A program made the translations under genes and the position numbers. Positions 55,257-64,000 of a stretch of DNA of 64,000 nucleotides are shown piece by piece. Every line of letters starts with the position of its first letter. Position 1 is the stretch's first letter. Source of the DNA: Artemia franciscana (taxonomy: Eukaryota > Arthropoda > Branchiopoda > Anostraca > Artemiidae); contig NW_027062861.1 of assembly GCF_032884065.1 (NCBI RefSeq), positions 1-64,000 on the forward strand, read 5' to 3'. Under the pieces are notes generated by a model. That model ran no database searches, was not told where the DNA came from, and saw only the letters and a list, made by a program, of their open reading frames with translations.

Positions 55257-55305
55257 ATGAGTAACAAAATGAATCCAGACTGCAAATGTTATGTTGGAGA
55301 TTTGG
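55257..55305 (+). CDS. First coding exon of an SRSF3/SRSF7-type SR splicing factor
   Basis: The ATG at 55,257 (context CAAAAATGA, purine at -3) opens MSNKMNPDCKCYVGDLG, with the last Gly split at the donor G|GTAATA (55,306). CKxYVGDLG is the first strand (RNP2) of the RRM in the Rbp1/x16/SRSF3/SRSF7 group, which begins within ~15 residues of the start and in several members has an intron at this Gly. These proteins bind exonic enhancers and mRNA-export factors in the nucleus. No continuation (an NPPGFAFVEF-like RNP1 exon) is found up to 64,000, so intron 1 exceeds 8.7 kb or the call is wrong. The GTAATA donor is weaker than consensus. Confidence 0.6.
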
Positions 55306-55412
55306 GTAATATTTTATTTCGAACTATATTTTTATTATTATCACTTTTATTTGGATTTAAGAAAATGTTTAGGTCTAGTGACAGATATCCCATAGTCTAC
55401 CACAAGAAGTCA

Positions 55413-55846
55413 GTAAAATTCTAATTAATTGACTTCTTGCTATCTCAGAAAGGGTTTAGGGTAGGAAAATGAAACTTTCAGGGATGGGTCTACAGGCTAA
55501 AGTATCTCCTGGGAAGGCATTTTAAAGTACCCATTTACACTCATTCTCCCTCTAGATGGCCCTGAAATTTGCCTACATGACAGGTCTATGCCTATTGAAA
55601 TTTTGACAAAACAACATTTTACCTGAATTTTTAGTTACTAGTTGCTGTATCTCTGTCTAGTTCTGGAAATGCAATTCCTGTTAATTAAGTAGAATTTTGA
55701 GCCATATCAATGTTTTTTTCCAGAATTTATTAAATGTATTTGCATATCTTTAAAACCTTATAAAATGGAATTGAGTGAAGTTATGAAGCTGAAAACAATT
55801 TTGTTATAAATTGAGATAGCAAGAAGTCAATTAACTAGAATTTTAC
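55413..55846. mobile_element. Long-TIR MITE, copy 4 (internally deleted)
   Basis: Left end 'gtaaaattctaattaattga' at 55,413, full left arm with 'ccctctagatggccctga', then the centre. The right arm is cut to its last ~40 bases ('gagatagcaagaagtcaatt' to 'agaattttac' at 55,846). It begins ~110 bases after the SR-gene exon 1 donor. Confidence 0.8.
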
Positions 55847-56269
55847 CTTTTTTCTTTATACAGACTATAGGATTGTTCACTTTAAGCTTTAAAACAATCT
55901 CAATGCTACTAAAAGAAAGGGGGAAACCAAGTAAAAATTTAAAATAAGAAACTTTAATGGGCAAAAGATCAGAAGGTTTGAAATTATGAAAGAGGAGGGA
56001 CAGGAACAACATGTGAGGCAGAGCAACAGCACTATACATATGACCAAGGATATCTCAACAGTAAAGACTCCAAAACAAATTAAAAAACCAAATGCCTTGT
56101 GTAGTTTCATCTGAACATGCTGAACCAGGACTGGTTTAAAATCTCTTTGAAGCAGCATAAGGTCATCCCAAATAAGTGACTATTGGTGATGACTAGAAAT
56201 TAACACCATTGCCATAATCAAGAGTCACCCTGACATTATCCTCTAAACAATTTACAACAAAAAATCAAC

Positions 56270-56780
56270 ATTTTTCAAAACTGATAGAAAGACCCAAACC
56301 TTTTAAACAATTAATTAAAATATTAAAATGAGAAACAAGACTCAACTTGGACTGTCTTAGAAGGATAATGTCATCAGCATATTCAATGTAAGATTTCAAG
56401 ATAATGAAACAAAAGAGCAGGAAAGAGAATTAAGGGCAGTAGCTTAACATGAATTGAAAATATTAGGAGAAATAATGCCTCCTTGTCTAATTCTTCTACC
56501 CACTTGAATTAATTTGGACTGAGATAAAGACAAACTTGGACAAATACATGTCTTTAATCCAGAATACCAAGAGCAAAGGACTCAAATGACAGCTAAGGGC
56601 AATCCAGCATGGATTAAAGTGAGCAGAAGAGATGCATGAGATATGTTATCCAAGGCCCCTTTGATATCAACCAAGAGGGCATATAGCAGGTGACCAGAGA
56701 TTCTTGCTTCTTCAATAACTTTGCTGAAAGCTGCATAGGCATATTGAATTTTACAATCCTTTTAAATTCCTATTTGGTAA
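56270..56780 (-). pseudogene. Non-LTR reverse transcriptase fragment
   Basis: Minus strand, three readable motifs: LVDIKGALDNISHASLLL (motif A, ~56,670-56,600), GRRIRQGGIISPNIFNS (motif B, ~56,500) and EYADDIILLRQSKLSLVSHF (motif C with YADD at 56,370-56,382). The spacing and the wording ([14 protein letters not shown] versus LPLAVI-VLCSWYS) resemble the 7,000-7,672 fragment, so both probably belong to one clade. One in-frame stop and a stop after motif B. From 55,850 to 56,270 and 56,780 to 57,310 nothing else was recognised, except a C11-run at 56,977. Confidence 0.7.
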
Positions 56781-57318
56781 CAAGATGTGAGGGTTAAAGT
56801 TTTACATAATTTTTCTCAATAGCACACTGTTTATTTACCCTGTGCACTAGTAGATCTAGGGAAAATTCTGAGCCTCCCTCAAGATTTTTTTGGTGCCTTC
56901 TTATCTGTTTTTTTTATATACTTTTTAATAGCCTAAGTTGGCCAATTTGGTCAATTATTAGCACCTTTGACACATTCCCCCCCCCCCCAAAAAAAAAGTT
57001 GCTCATTGGTGCCCTCATCACATTGGGCATCCTTCAAAATTTCATACCTCTATTCTTATACTATTTTTTATATCTTCTCTTTTGAGCTGTAATATAGTTT
57101 GGCCTGAGTAAAGACAATAGAGTTACAAATACAAATATTATTGGAAATATGTTTAAATAATTCACAACAATAGAAAGAAATGGTAGGTCAAATGCCATTG
57201 AATTGGATAAACCCTACAATGATGTTATCATGTACTTTTACCTAATTAGCTGATTTAACTATTCTTCCATATTTTGAATATTTATAAGCAGCACTTGCAA
57301 CAATACTCTTTACTATTA

Positions 57319-59085
57319 TTAAATTAAAAAAACTAGTTTTTTTTTTTTTTTTTTTACAAGTTTTTAACAAGTTTCAAGGGGTGCAAGATTTTTTAGCTTT
57401 TTTTTAAAGAACAGTGAAAAAATAAATATAAAAAAGTTTCTTCAGCTGAAAGTAAGGAGCAACATTAAAACTTAAAACAAACAGAAATTACTCTGTATAT
57501 GAAAGGGGCTGTTCCCTCCTCAACAACCTGCTCCTTATAGTAAAGTTTGACTCTTTCTCTCAATTCTACTTTTTAAAACAGTAAAAAAAACTTTAGTATA
57601 AAGGGAGGTGGTGCTGAGGAGGGAACAGCCCCTTTAATATACAGAGTAGTTTCTGTTTGTTTTAAGTTTTAATGTTGCTCCTTAATTTCAGTTAAAAAAA
57701 CTTGTTTTTTTATTTAATTTCTGAATTTTTTGAATTAATGAATATTTTGATTTTGGCTCTCCACACATGAATAATTAAAATGAAGTCTGCATATTAATTT
57801 ATTTCTTTGGCTAAACGGCTTTCTCATAGTTTTGATTGGACAATTTTGAGAAAAAAGGAGCAGGGGAATAGGCCTAGGCCCTGTTACCCACCAATTTTTT
57901 GGTTACTTAAAAAGGCAACTAGAACCTTTAATTTTATGAACATTTTTATCAGTAAAAATATTCATAACTTACAAATTAACTTATGCAACAAACTTCTAAA
58001 TTTGTATGTTTTTATTATGTATATGACTGGGTTTGCCCCCCTTGTCAATACCCTGCTCTTTATACTAAAGCTTAAATTTTGTCCCAAATCCTTAAGAATG
58101 ACCCCTGAATCAGAAAGGCTGTAAAATAAATATTTGACATTAATAAAATTACTGTAGCATAAAGAGCAAGGTATTAGGAGGAGATTAACCCCTCATATGC
58201 ACAATAATTTCTGTTTGTTTTAAGTTTTAATGCTGCTCCTTACTTTCAGTTGAATAAACTTTTTTATATTTATTTTTTCACTGTTCTTTAAAAAAAGCTA
58301 AAAAATATTGCACCCCTTCATGGGAATTCTCTTCCTCCATGGAAAGTTCCCCCATATAAACCCCTACCCCCTCAACCAAAAAATCCCCCTGAAAGTGTCT
58401 CTACACTTCCCAATAACCATTACTATGTTTAAACACTGGTTAAAGTTTGTAACTTGCAGCCTCTCCCATGGGGACAGTGAGGGAGTAAATTGTCCCCAAA
58501 GACATACTTTTTATGTTTTTTTTTAATGCTGAATAAAATGGCTATCTCAGAATTTTGATCTGGTGATTTTGGGAAAAAATGAGTATGGGAGGGGGCCTAG
58601 GTGCCCTCCAATTTTTTGGTCACTTAAAAAGTGCGCTAGAACTTTTAATTTCTGTTAGAACTAGCCCTCTTGCCATATTCTAGGGCCTCTGGGTTGATAC
58701 AATCACCCCTGGGGAAAAACAAACAAATAAACACACATCCATGATCTGTCTTCTGGCAAAATATACAAAACTCCACATTCTTGCAGATGGGAGCTTGAAA
58801 CTTCTACTGTAGGATTCTTTGATATGCTGAATCTGATGGTATTATTTTTGTTAAGATTCTGTGACTTGAGGAGTGTTTACCCCTATTTTCTAAAATAAGG
58901 CAAATTTTCTCAGGCTTTTACCTTTTGATGGGTAAGACTGAACTTGATGAAACTTACATATTCAAAATCAGCATTAAAATGTAATTCTTTTGATGTAACT
59001 ATTGATATTAAAATTCCTTTTAGAGTTTTGGTTACTATTGAGCTGGGTTGCTCCTTACTACAGTTTGTTACCGTGAACTGTTGTA
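57319..59085 (-). mobile_element. Near full-length foldback-family element, inverted, CpG-decayed
   Basis: Read on the minus strand it ends (5') with CAACAGTTCACGG near 59,085 and begins (3') A|TTAAAT at 57,319. Leader, middle, first palindrome (58,010-58,265), linker and terminal palindrome (57,440-57,715) are all present. A short inverted duplicate of the middle (57,378-57,440 against 58,258-58,318) sits outside the terminal palindrome. Compared with 22,434-24,146, sites such as gagcgacatt and aaaacgaac are gagcaacatt and aaaacaaac, the CpG-to-TpG/CpA pattern. Frames here are not genes. Confidence 0.85.
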
Positions 59086-59159
59086 TAGTGTTTCTAATTT
59101 TTGTGACAACAGAAACTATAGTGTCAAACAAACACTACAAATTTTTTAAACAAATTTTT

Positions 59160-59201
59160 CCAAGACAGTGGAATTCAATGAATTGAATTCCACTGTCTTG
59201 G
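59160..59201. other. Near-perfect 42-base palindrome
   Basis: Two 20-base arms (ccaagacagtggaattcaat and its exact reverse complement) are separated by only two bases. No mismatch is present although the neighbouring transposon copy is strongly mutated. It lies 75 bases beyond the leader end of the foldback copy. Confidence 0.95.
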
Positions 59202-59384
59202 GTAAATTTCTTTATTGTTTCTAAGTTGTGTTTAATATTTAAAGGTAGTGTTGTCCTTGTTGCTATTATTTATGTAGTAAGGCAATATCCCTTTCAGTCA
59301 CAAGTGGATTGTCCCAGGAAGAGTCTCACTAATAAAAAAAGTGCTGTATATTACCAAGTATAACTTAATTCTTTATTTTTTATA

Positions 59385-60000
59385 ATTTTCAAGGGCTATT
59401 ATATTCACTGAGGCCAACTTGACTCTTTACATAGTAATGATAGATGGTAATAAGATTACCAAAACTATGGATGTCAGGTGATCAATTTTTCAAGCAATAA
59501 TTTGACAGGACCTGTGCCTATCATCATCAGGTTAAATTCCATAATTCATGGTTGATAAAGATTAGGCAAGATTTGCATTGAGCAGATCTATAGTTATTAC
59601 TAGATATTTTCACTCTGGGTCTCATAGGGTGTGGAATTAGATCTAGTTTCTTACATTGTTGTAAGAATTAATGGTGGTTAAGAATTCTGGCTTTCCTCCT
59701 AAATAGGAGAGATAGATCTTTGACTTGTCTGGCTATATACCCTCCATAGGTATTTCTAATATATTCTCTGAGGCCAACCTGACTCTTATACATTTTAATG
59801 ATAGATGGTAATAAGTTTACCTAAGCTATGGATGTCAGGTGATTGATATTTTGAAACAATAATTTTGATAGAACCTTTGCCTGTCATCATTGGGTTAAAT
59901 TCAAAATATTTAATTTCAAACAAGATTATTGTTTGAAAAAATCAATCATCTGACATCCATAGCTTAGGTAAGCATATTACCATCTATCAATATCCAAGGG
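59385..60000. repeat. ~370-bp direct repeat with an inverted third copy
   Basis: 'cactgaggccaacttgactc' with 'atgatagatggtaataagat' and 'ctatggatgtcaggtgatca' (59,413-59,540) recurs directly at 59,765-59,900. It recurs partly inverted at 59,925-59,990 ('tgacatccatagcttaggta', 'ttaccatctatcaatat'). No genes. 60,000-60,480 shows nothing more. Confidence 0.65.
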
Positions 60001-60489
60001 CTATATCTAGAACCATCAAGTTAGAGTATATTGTCAGAAAAGTGACAATGATGTCTGGGAAAAGCATAAAATAAGGAATCTAATGCTACTACTTATATTT
60101 GTTTAGTGTGATGTTTTATGTTTTAATTTTTGTTTATTAATTTGTTTTAATTCAATTAATAAAAAAATAAGAAGCAAACCAATATTTGTATACAATTGAT
60201 GCTACTATTATACACCACAGTATTTATATCAGCAATTAAAAGTAACTCATGTACACACAAAAGCTGCTGGATAAAAACTAATAAAATGAATTTGAAATTA
60301 AATATTTTGTTGCAAATTAATCTTTTTGTTGACATCTGATGCTTCAAATCTTGTTGGTTTTGGTGTATTTTTAATATTAATACCATAAATTTTGTCAATA
60401 TTTAAATTCCTAGTGTCTATTTATAGAAAGATTAGCAAAAATATGTGTTTTTCTATTTCAATGGCTCTTCTAGCCTATGTAATAAGCCT

Positions 60490-60720
60490 CTATTGTTAGA
60501 TATGGCTATGGCTTCCAAATTGTATGAAATGATCAGGGTAGTGGAAAATATGCTTGGCCAAAGCTAAAACAAAAGTTTCTGGAGGCTTTTAAAAAAAAAA
60601 TTTAAAGATCCTTATCTATTGAATGGCAATGCTCTATTGAGTGTTTCACAAACTATTGGTGGGTTCAGCCAATGTAAACAATTTCCACAAAAAAAGGAAT
60701 GTTGTAAGTACCATTCTCTA
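60490..60720 (-). pseudogene. Penelope-like element, GIY-YIG endonuclease remnant
   Basis: Minus-strand frames combine to GTYNIPFFCGN, then VYIG-THQ-FVK and EHCHSIDKDL, then after a frameshift ALAKHIFHYPDHFIQF. The layout (GxYxIPCxCGxxYIGxTxQ, R-x-x-EH-x-S-I-x-K, then HxF-x-x-PDHFIQF) is that of the C-terminal GIY-YIG nuclease of Penelope-like retroelements. Two stops and at least two frameshifts. The reverse transcriptase part is not seen. Confidence 0.55.
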
Positions 60721-60862
60721 AATTGCCACAAGTCAATCTAAAGGCTTTGACAGAGCAAATTTTTCACCACTGTCATCATTTCATGCAATTTGAAGAGGTC
60801 ATAGCCATCTCTAATAATAGAGGCTAAACACAGTGGGGCATTGAAATAGAAAACATAGTTTT

Positions 60863-60918
60863 CAAATGTTTCTCTAAACTGAGACGTTTCTCTAAACTGA
60901 GACGTTTCTCTAAACTGA
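60863..60918 (+). repeat. 18-bp tandem repeat, three copies
   Basis: 'gtttctctaaactgagac' is repeated three times without change, the last running into 'tggtatattt'. Confidence 0.9.
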
Positions 60919-61029
60919 TTGGTATATTTAAAAACTATTGTAGCATAGAGCTAAATTCAGTTTTTTCACGAAAATCATACATTTAAACAAAAATCACACA
61001 CTAGAGTTTGCGTATCAATTGGTTTGTAC

Positions 61030-63208
61030 TTAAGGGGGTACAAGTTTATTTTGTAATCGAGTTTGGCTATTAGGAGGGGCTGGTTCGGGTAGTAAAGATT
61101 GGTGGCTCTTATTGGCTAGGATGAATTTTCCAAATTGGTGAATAAGGTGTTCCAGCTGGACTTTAAGTGGAGATAAATTTAATTTAGCAAGGGCTTGATC
61201 ATAGGGTATGCCATGGTCTCGGAGTATAATCCTTGTTGCTCTTTTCTGGATGCACTCTATGTCGCGTAATAGGTATGCTGTGTGGATAGCAGATGGACCC
61301 CACACCGGGCATGCATACTCAAGCAACAGGCAAACATAACACGTGTAGGCATGGAGAAGGCTTTTAGTATCACACCCAAAACGCCTCATTTTGATAAGTG
61401 TCTGAAGGCTTGCATTAGCCTTGTGGACGGTTAAATTAATATGGGCACTGAAACTACAGTCACTAGTGAAAGTTACTCCTAAGATTTTTATTTTGTTAAG
61501 ATTTTTTATCGGGAAAGGGACTAGAGGCATATCTATATTCCGCTTCAGAGGGTTGAAACGAATTATCTTCGACTTGGCTACATTAATGGTAAGATCATGA
61601 CTTGAGCATTTGGTCTTTAGCTGATCAAATAACTGGTCTGAAAACTGCTTTGTTATGATAGTGTTTTCAACCAGGTAAGCGAGCACTATGGACAGATCAT
61701 CTACAAACAGTTGTAATGGTTGTCATGATGGTTAAGCAGGGAATTAATTACAGTCAGGAAAATTATTCCAGCTAATTTTGTGCCTTGTGGGGCCTCACAA
61801 GAAGTATCTGACCATGATGAATCTGAATCGTTTTCGTGGAGTGCAAAGACTTTTTGTTTTCAGCCAGTTAAGAAGTCAAGTACAAGGCCAAGGGTGCATC
61901 GTTTGGCCCCCATTTCCTGGAGATTCATGCCTGCAGTCCAGTGGTGGATTAGGTCAAAGGCCTTTCGGAAATCCACTGCACAAATGTTGACAAAACAGCT
62001 ACCTTTTTCAAGCCATTGGAGGACGCAGTCAAACATCCGTACTAGGTAGATTGTAGTACTACACTTGGGGAGTCCACCGTACTGGAATTTATCAATATGC
62101 CCATGAATTTGTTTAAGAAGAAACTTGAGTATAAAGGCCTCAGTTACTTTTGCCAAACAAGGTGTAAGTGAGATCGGGTGGAGATTGTTGCATGCACTAG
62201 GGGCGCGCTTCTTTGGAATATTCTAATATAGGCCCTTTTCCTCTGTAATGGGAAAAAGCCAGAAGCAAAACACTCGTTAATGATGCTGGACAGTGGTAAT
62301 GCTATAAAGGCTGCATATTCACGTAGCAGTTTGGCAGGTAATTCACCAGGGTATGAAGATGTATTTGGTTTGATCTTCTGTAATTCCGTGTAAACATCAA
62401 ACTCACTGACTATTATGGTGTTCTCAGGCTCACATTTTTCAAGTATGGTGGACTTTTCATGAGCCATAATAGTTGGATAGGTAGTACAGATCCTGGTGAA
62501 GAATTCACTCACTGCTTCTGCACTGATTAAGGACCCGCCATCATTGCTGATCTTTACACTGCTGTCAAAAGCTTGGCCAGCCACCTTTTTCACAGCATTA
62601 TGCCACTTTTTGGGGTCTGAAGTAAGTAATTGGGAGGGCATGGTTTCACGACCATACTGAGCTTTGGCTTCCTTTACCAAAGAGACTATTTGATTTCTCA
62701 ATTTCTTGCCATTGATTATATCACCACGGGAGTAGAGGCGAGATCTCTCTTTTATTAGTGTTTTAATAGCTGGAGATATCCATGGTGTGTCGTATTCACT
62801 AACAACAAATGATTTTGTTGTAAAGATCTTTAGGTATTGACTGTATAACATGGCATTGAAATTGGATACCTTAGTTTCCAAGAGCCCGGTATTGTACACT
62901 TTGGGGAAGTCATATGTCCCAATCCATTGACCGTATTCACAGATGGCCGACTCCATACAAGGACGAACAGTGACACGGGATAGTTTGGGCTTTGGTAAAG
63001 ACTCTCTTGCTTTCCAAAGAATTGCGTTGTTGTCTGACATACCAACAGGACCAAGAGAAAGGGGAGGGGAGTAAAAATCATCACAATTTGTGAGTATAAG
63101 GTCCAATATGCCCCCCAAAGAGTGGGTGGGTATGTGTACTACTTGTTTTAAAGACAAACAATGTAGGATGAATGGCTTTATGAGAAGAATGGGAGCATTG
63201 GATGCCAA
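61030..63208 (-). pseudogene. LINE ORF2 (endonuclease tail + reverse transcriptase), 5' truncated
   Basis: Minus strand. 63,208-62,144: the end of an AP-type endonuclease (PTHSLGGILDLILTN, PVGMSDNNAIL), then the linker and RT start (FTRICTTYPT, ELQKIKPNTSSYPGELPAKL, LPLSSIINECFASGFFP). After a frameshift 62,156-61,860: VTEAFILKFLLKQIHGHIDK, YGGLPKCSTT and motif A VDFRKAFDLI. About 61,800-61,690: motif B APQGTKLAGIIF and motif C LFVDDLS (FVDD at 61,696-61,707). Then 61,686-61,030: the thumb (ILGVTFTSD), CPVWGPSA and IQKRATRIIL to the stop. This order is that of jockey/CR1-group LINEs. It is the best-preserved LINE here, with at least two frameshifts. The catalytic N-terminal half of the endonuclease is absent. 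Confidence 0.88.
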
Positions 63209-63209
63209 T

Positions 63210-64000
63210 AGAAGGATTATTTCACGACAACAAAATTAATTTCAAGTTCATTTTCTTATTTTTTTTATCCACTTGATTTTGTCTGTTAATAAGAGTGACT
63301 CATAGTTCTTGATGTAAATACACTATAATGGATCACAATGATATTAATTGTATATGTAGACATTCCTTTGGTTCTTATTATTTTACTGTGTTTAGTTTTG
63401 GATTTTATATTTTATACTATTTTAGATTTTATCTTTAGTCTTTTAATTAGTTTCTTCTATGTTTAGTGCTGAAGACACTTAGTTTTATACTGGCAAAATA
63501 TATATTATTTAGTTAATCTTTTCCTTTCCTTCTAGTGGCTGTAGACCCATTGTTTTGTTCTTCATTTTGAGGTTTTTCTCTCTGTTTTGTCATGGCTGGA
63601 CTGTTCAGTTCTAAATCTTTTGTTTGTCAACTCTACATGCTAGTAGAGATTTCGTATGTAATTATTTAGTAAATGGAAGCTTTTTTCTTCATTTATTGAT
63701 GCCTCAGGGCTGCCACAAATTCTCTGGAAGTCCCTAAATCTGGCCTTGGTCCTTTTTTGTCCCTAAATCAGTACTCAGGTCCCTTAAGATTTTTTCCTGA
63801 TCAACATTCCTCCATATTAGTTGAATATCTTATCTCTAAATAATGGAAGCCACTATGCAAGGTATGGTATTTTAGTTTTGGTTTCATGTAAGTCATTTTC
63901 AGCATGTGTTCTTGTAACCTGTTTCACAGCTAAGAAGTATTGACACCCTTTGCCTCTGAAGTCAAGTTAGGATATTTTTTTATCCTAGATTTTGGGGGAT
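63210..64000. other. Right edge, no feature seen
   Basis: T-rich sequence beyond the truncated 5' end of the LINE. No continuation of the endonuclease and no SR-protein exon is visible. Confidence 0.5.

Noticed and set aside
55306-55412. Reading through the SR exon donor as a longer protein
   Set aside because: The frame stays open to ~55,420 but becomes AT-rich low-complexity and enters a MITE; splicing at G|GTAATA fits the RRM family better.
61778-62049. Plus-strand frames over the LINE
   Set aside because: Antisense to the reverse transcriptase motifs A-C on the minus strand.

Overview
This is a eukaryotic, intron-rich, AT-rich and heavily repetitive window. It is almost entirely one host gene plus the start of a second. 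On the minus strand I could assemble six coding exons of a cyclin-dependent kinase 1 (cdk1/cdc2) gene: start ATG at 54,992, then exons ending at 54,947, 21,854, 15,433, 11,720, 6,315 and 3,064. All splice sites are GT-AG, all phases agree, and the exons join into 268 uninterrupted codons. Only the last ~30 codons are missing; they should lie left of base 1. The kinase sequence (PSTAIRE helix, CHRRR before [21 protein letters not shown]) resembles arthropod Cdk1 most. The interspersed repeats remind me of brine shrimp (Artemia) sequence, but that is recollection, not a search.

Head-to-head with cdk1, only 264 bp away, a plus-strand exon (55,257-55,305) encodes the N-terminus of an SR splicing factor of the SRSF3/SRSF7 (Rbp1/x16) type. 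The gap is a compact bidirectional promoter that keeps eight CpGs inside an otherwise CpG-poor district (~44-61 kb).

The rest is intron or flank filled with transposable elements. Intron 1 of cdk1 (32.9 kb) holds the following:
- full and deleted copies of a foldback family;
- a decayed Helitron (31.2-35.9 kb, minus) with two terminus-like 5' ends;
- the 3' end of an R2/NeSL-type LINE, running into a ~145-bp satellite that appears to have grown from the LINE's own last codons;
- several tandem arrays;
- tRNA-derived SINEs;
- a cluster of long-TIR MITEs next to exon 1.

Introns 2-5 hold a 270-290-bp tandem family, a decayed LINE array (8.4-10.7 kb), a reverse-transcriptase fragment (7.0-7.7 kb), and decayed tandem copies of the exon 6 edge (3.2-4.1 kb). 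Right of the SR exon are a further MITE and foldback copy, a Penelope-like GIY-YIG remnant and a ~2.2-kb 5'-truncated LINE (61.0-63.2 kb).

No rRNA, functional tRNA, CRISPR or prokaryotic feature is seen. The only clearly functional sequences are the cdk1 exons, the SR first exon and their shared promoter. The strongest unusual points are the divergent cdk1/SR pair, an empty-site comparison showing that the foldback family inserts between A and T with no target duplication, the LINE-born satellite, and the duplicated exon edge in cdk1.
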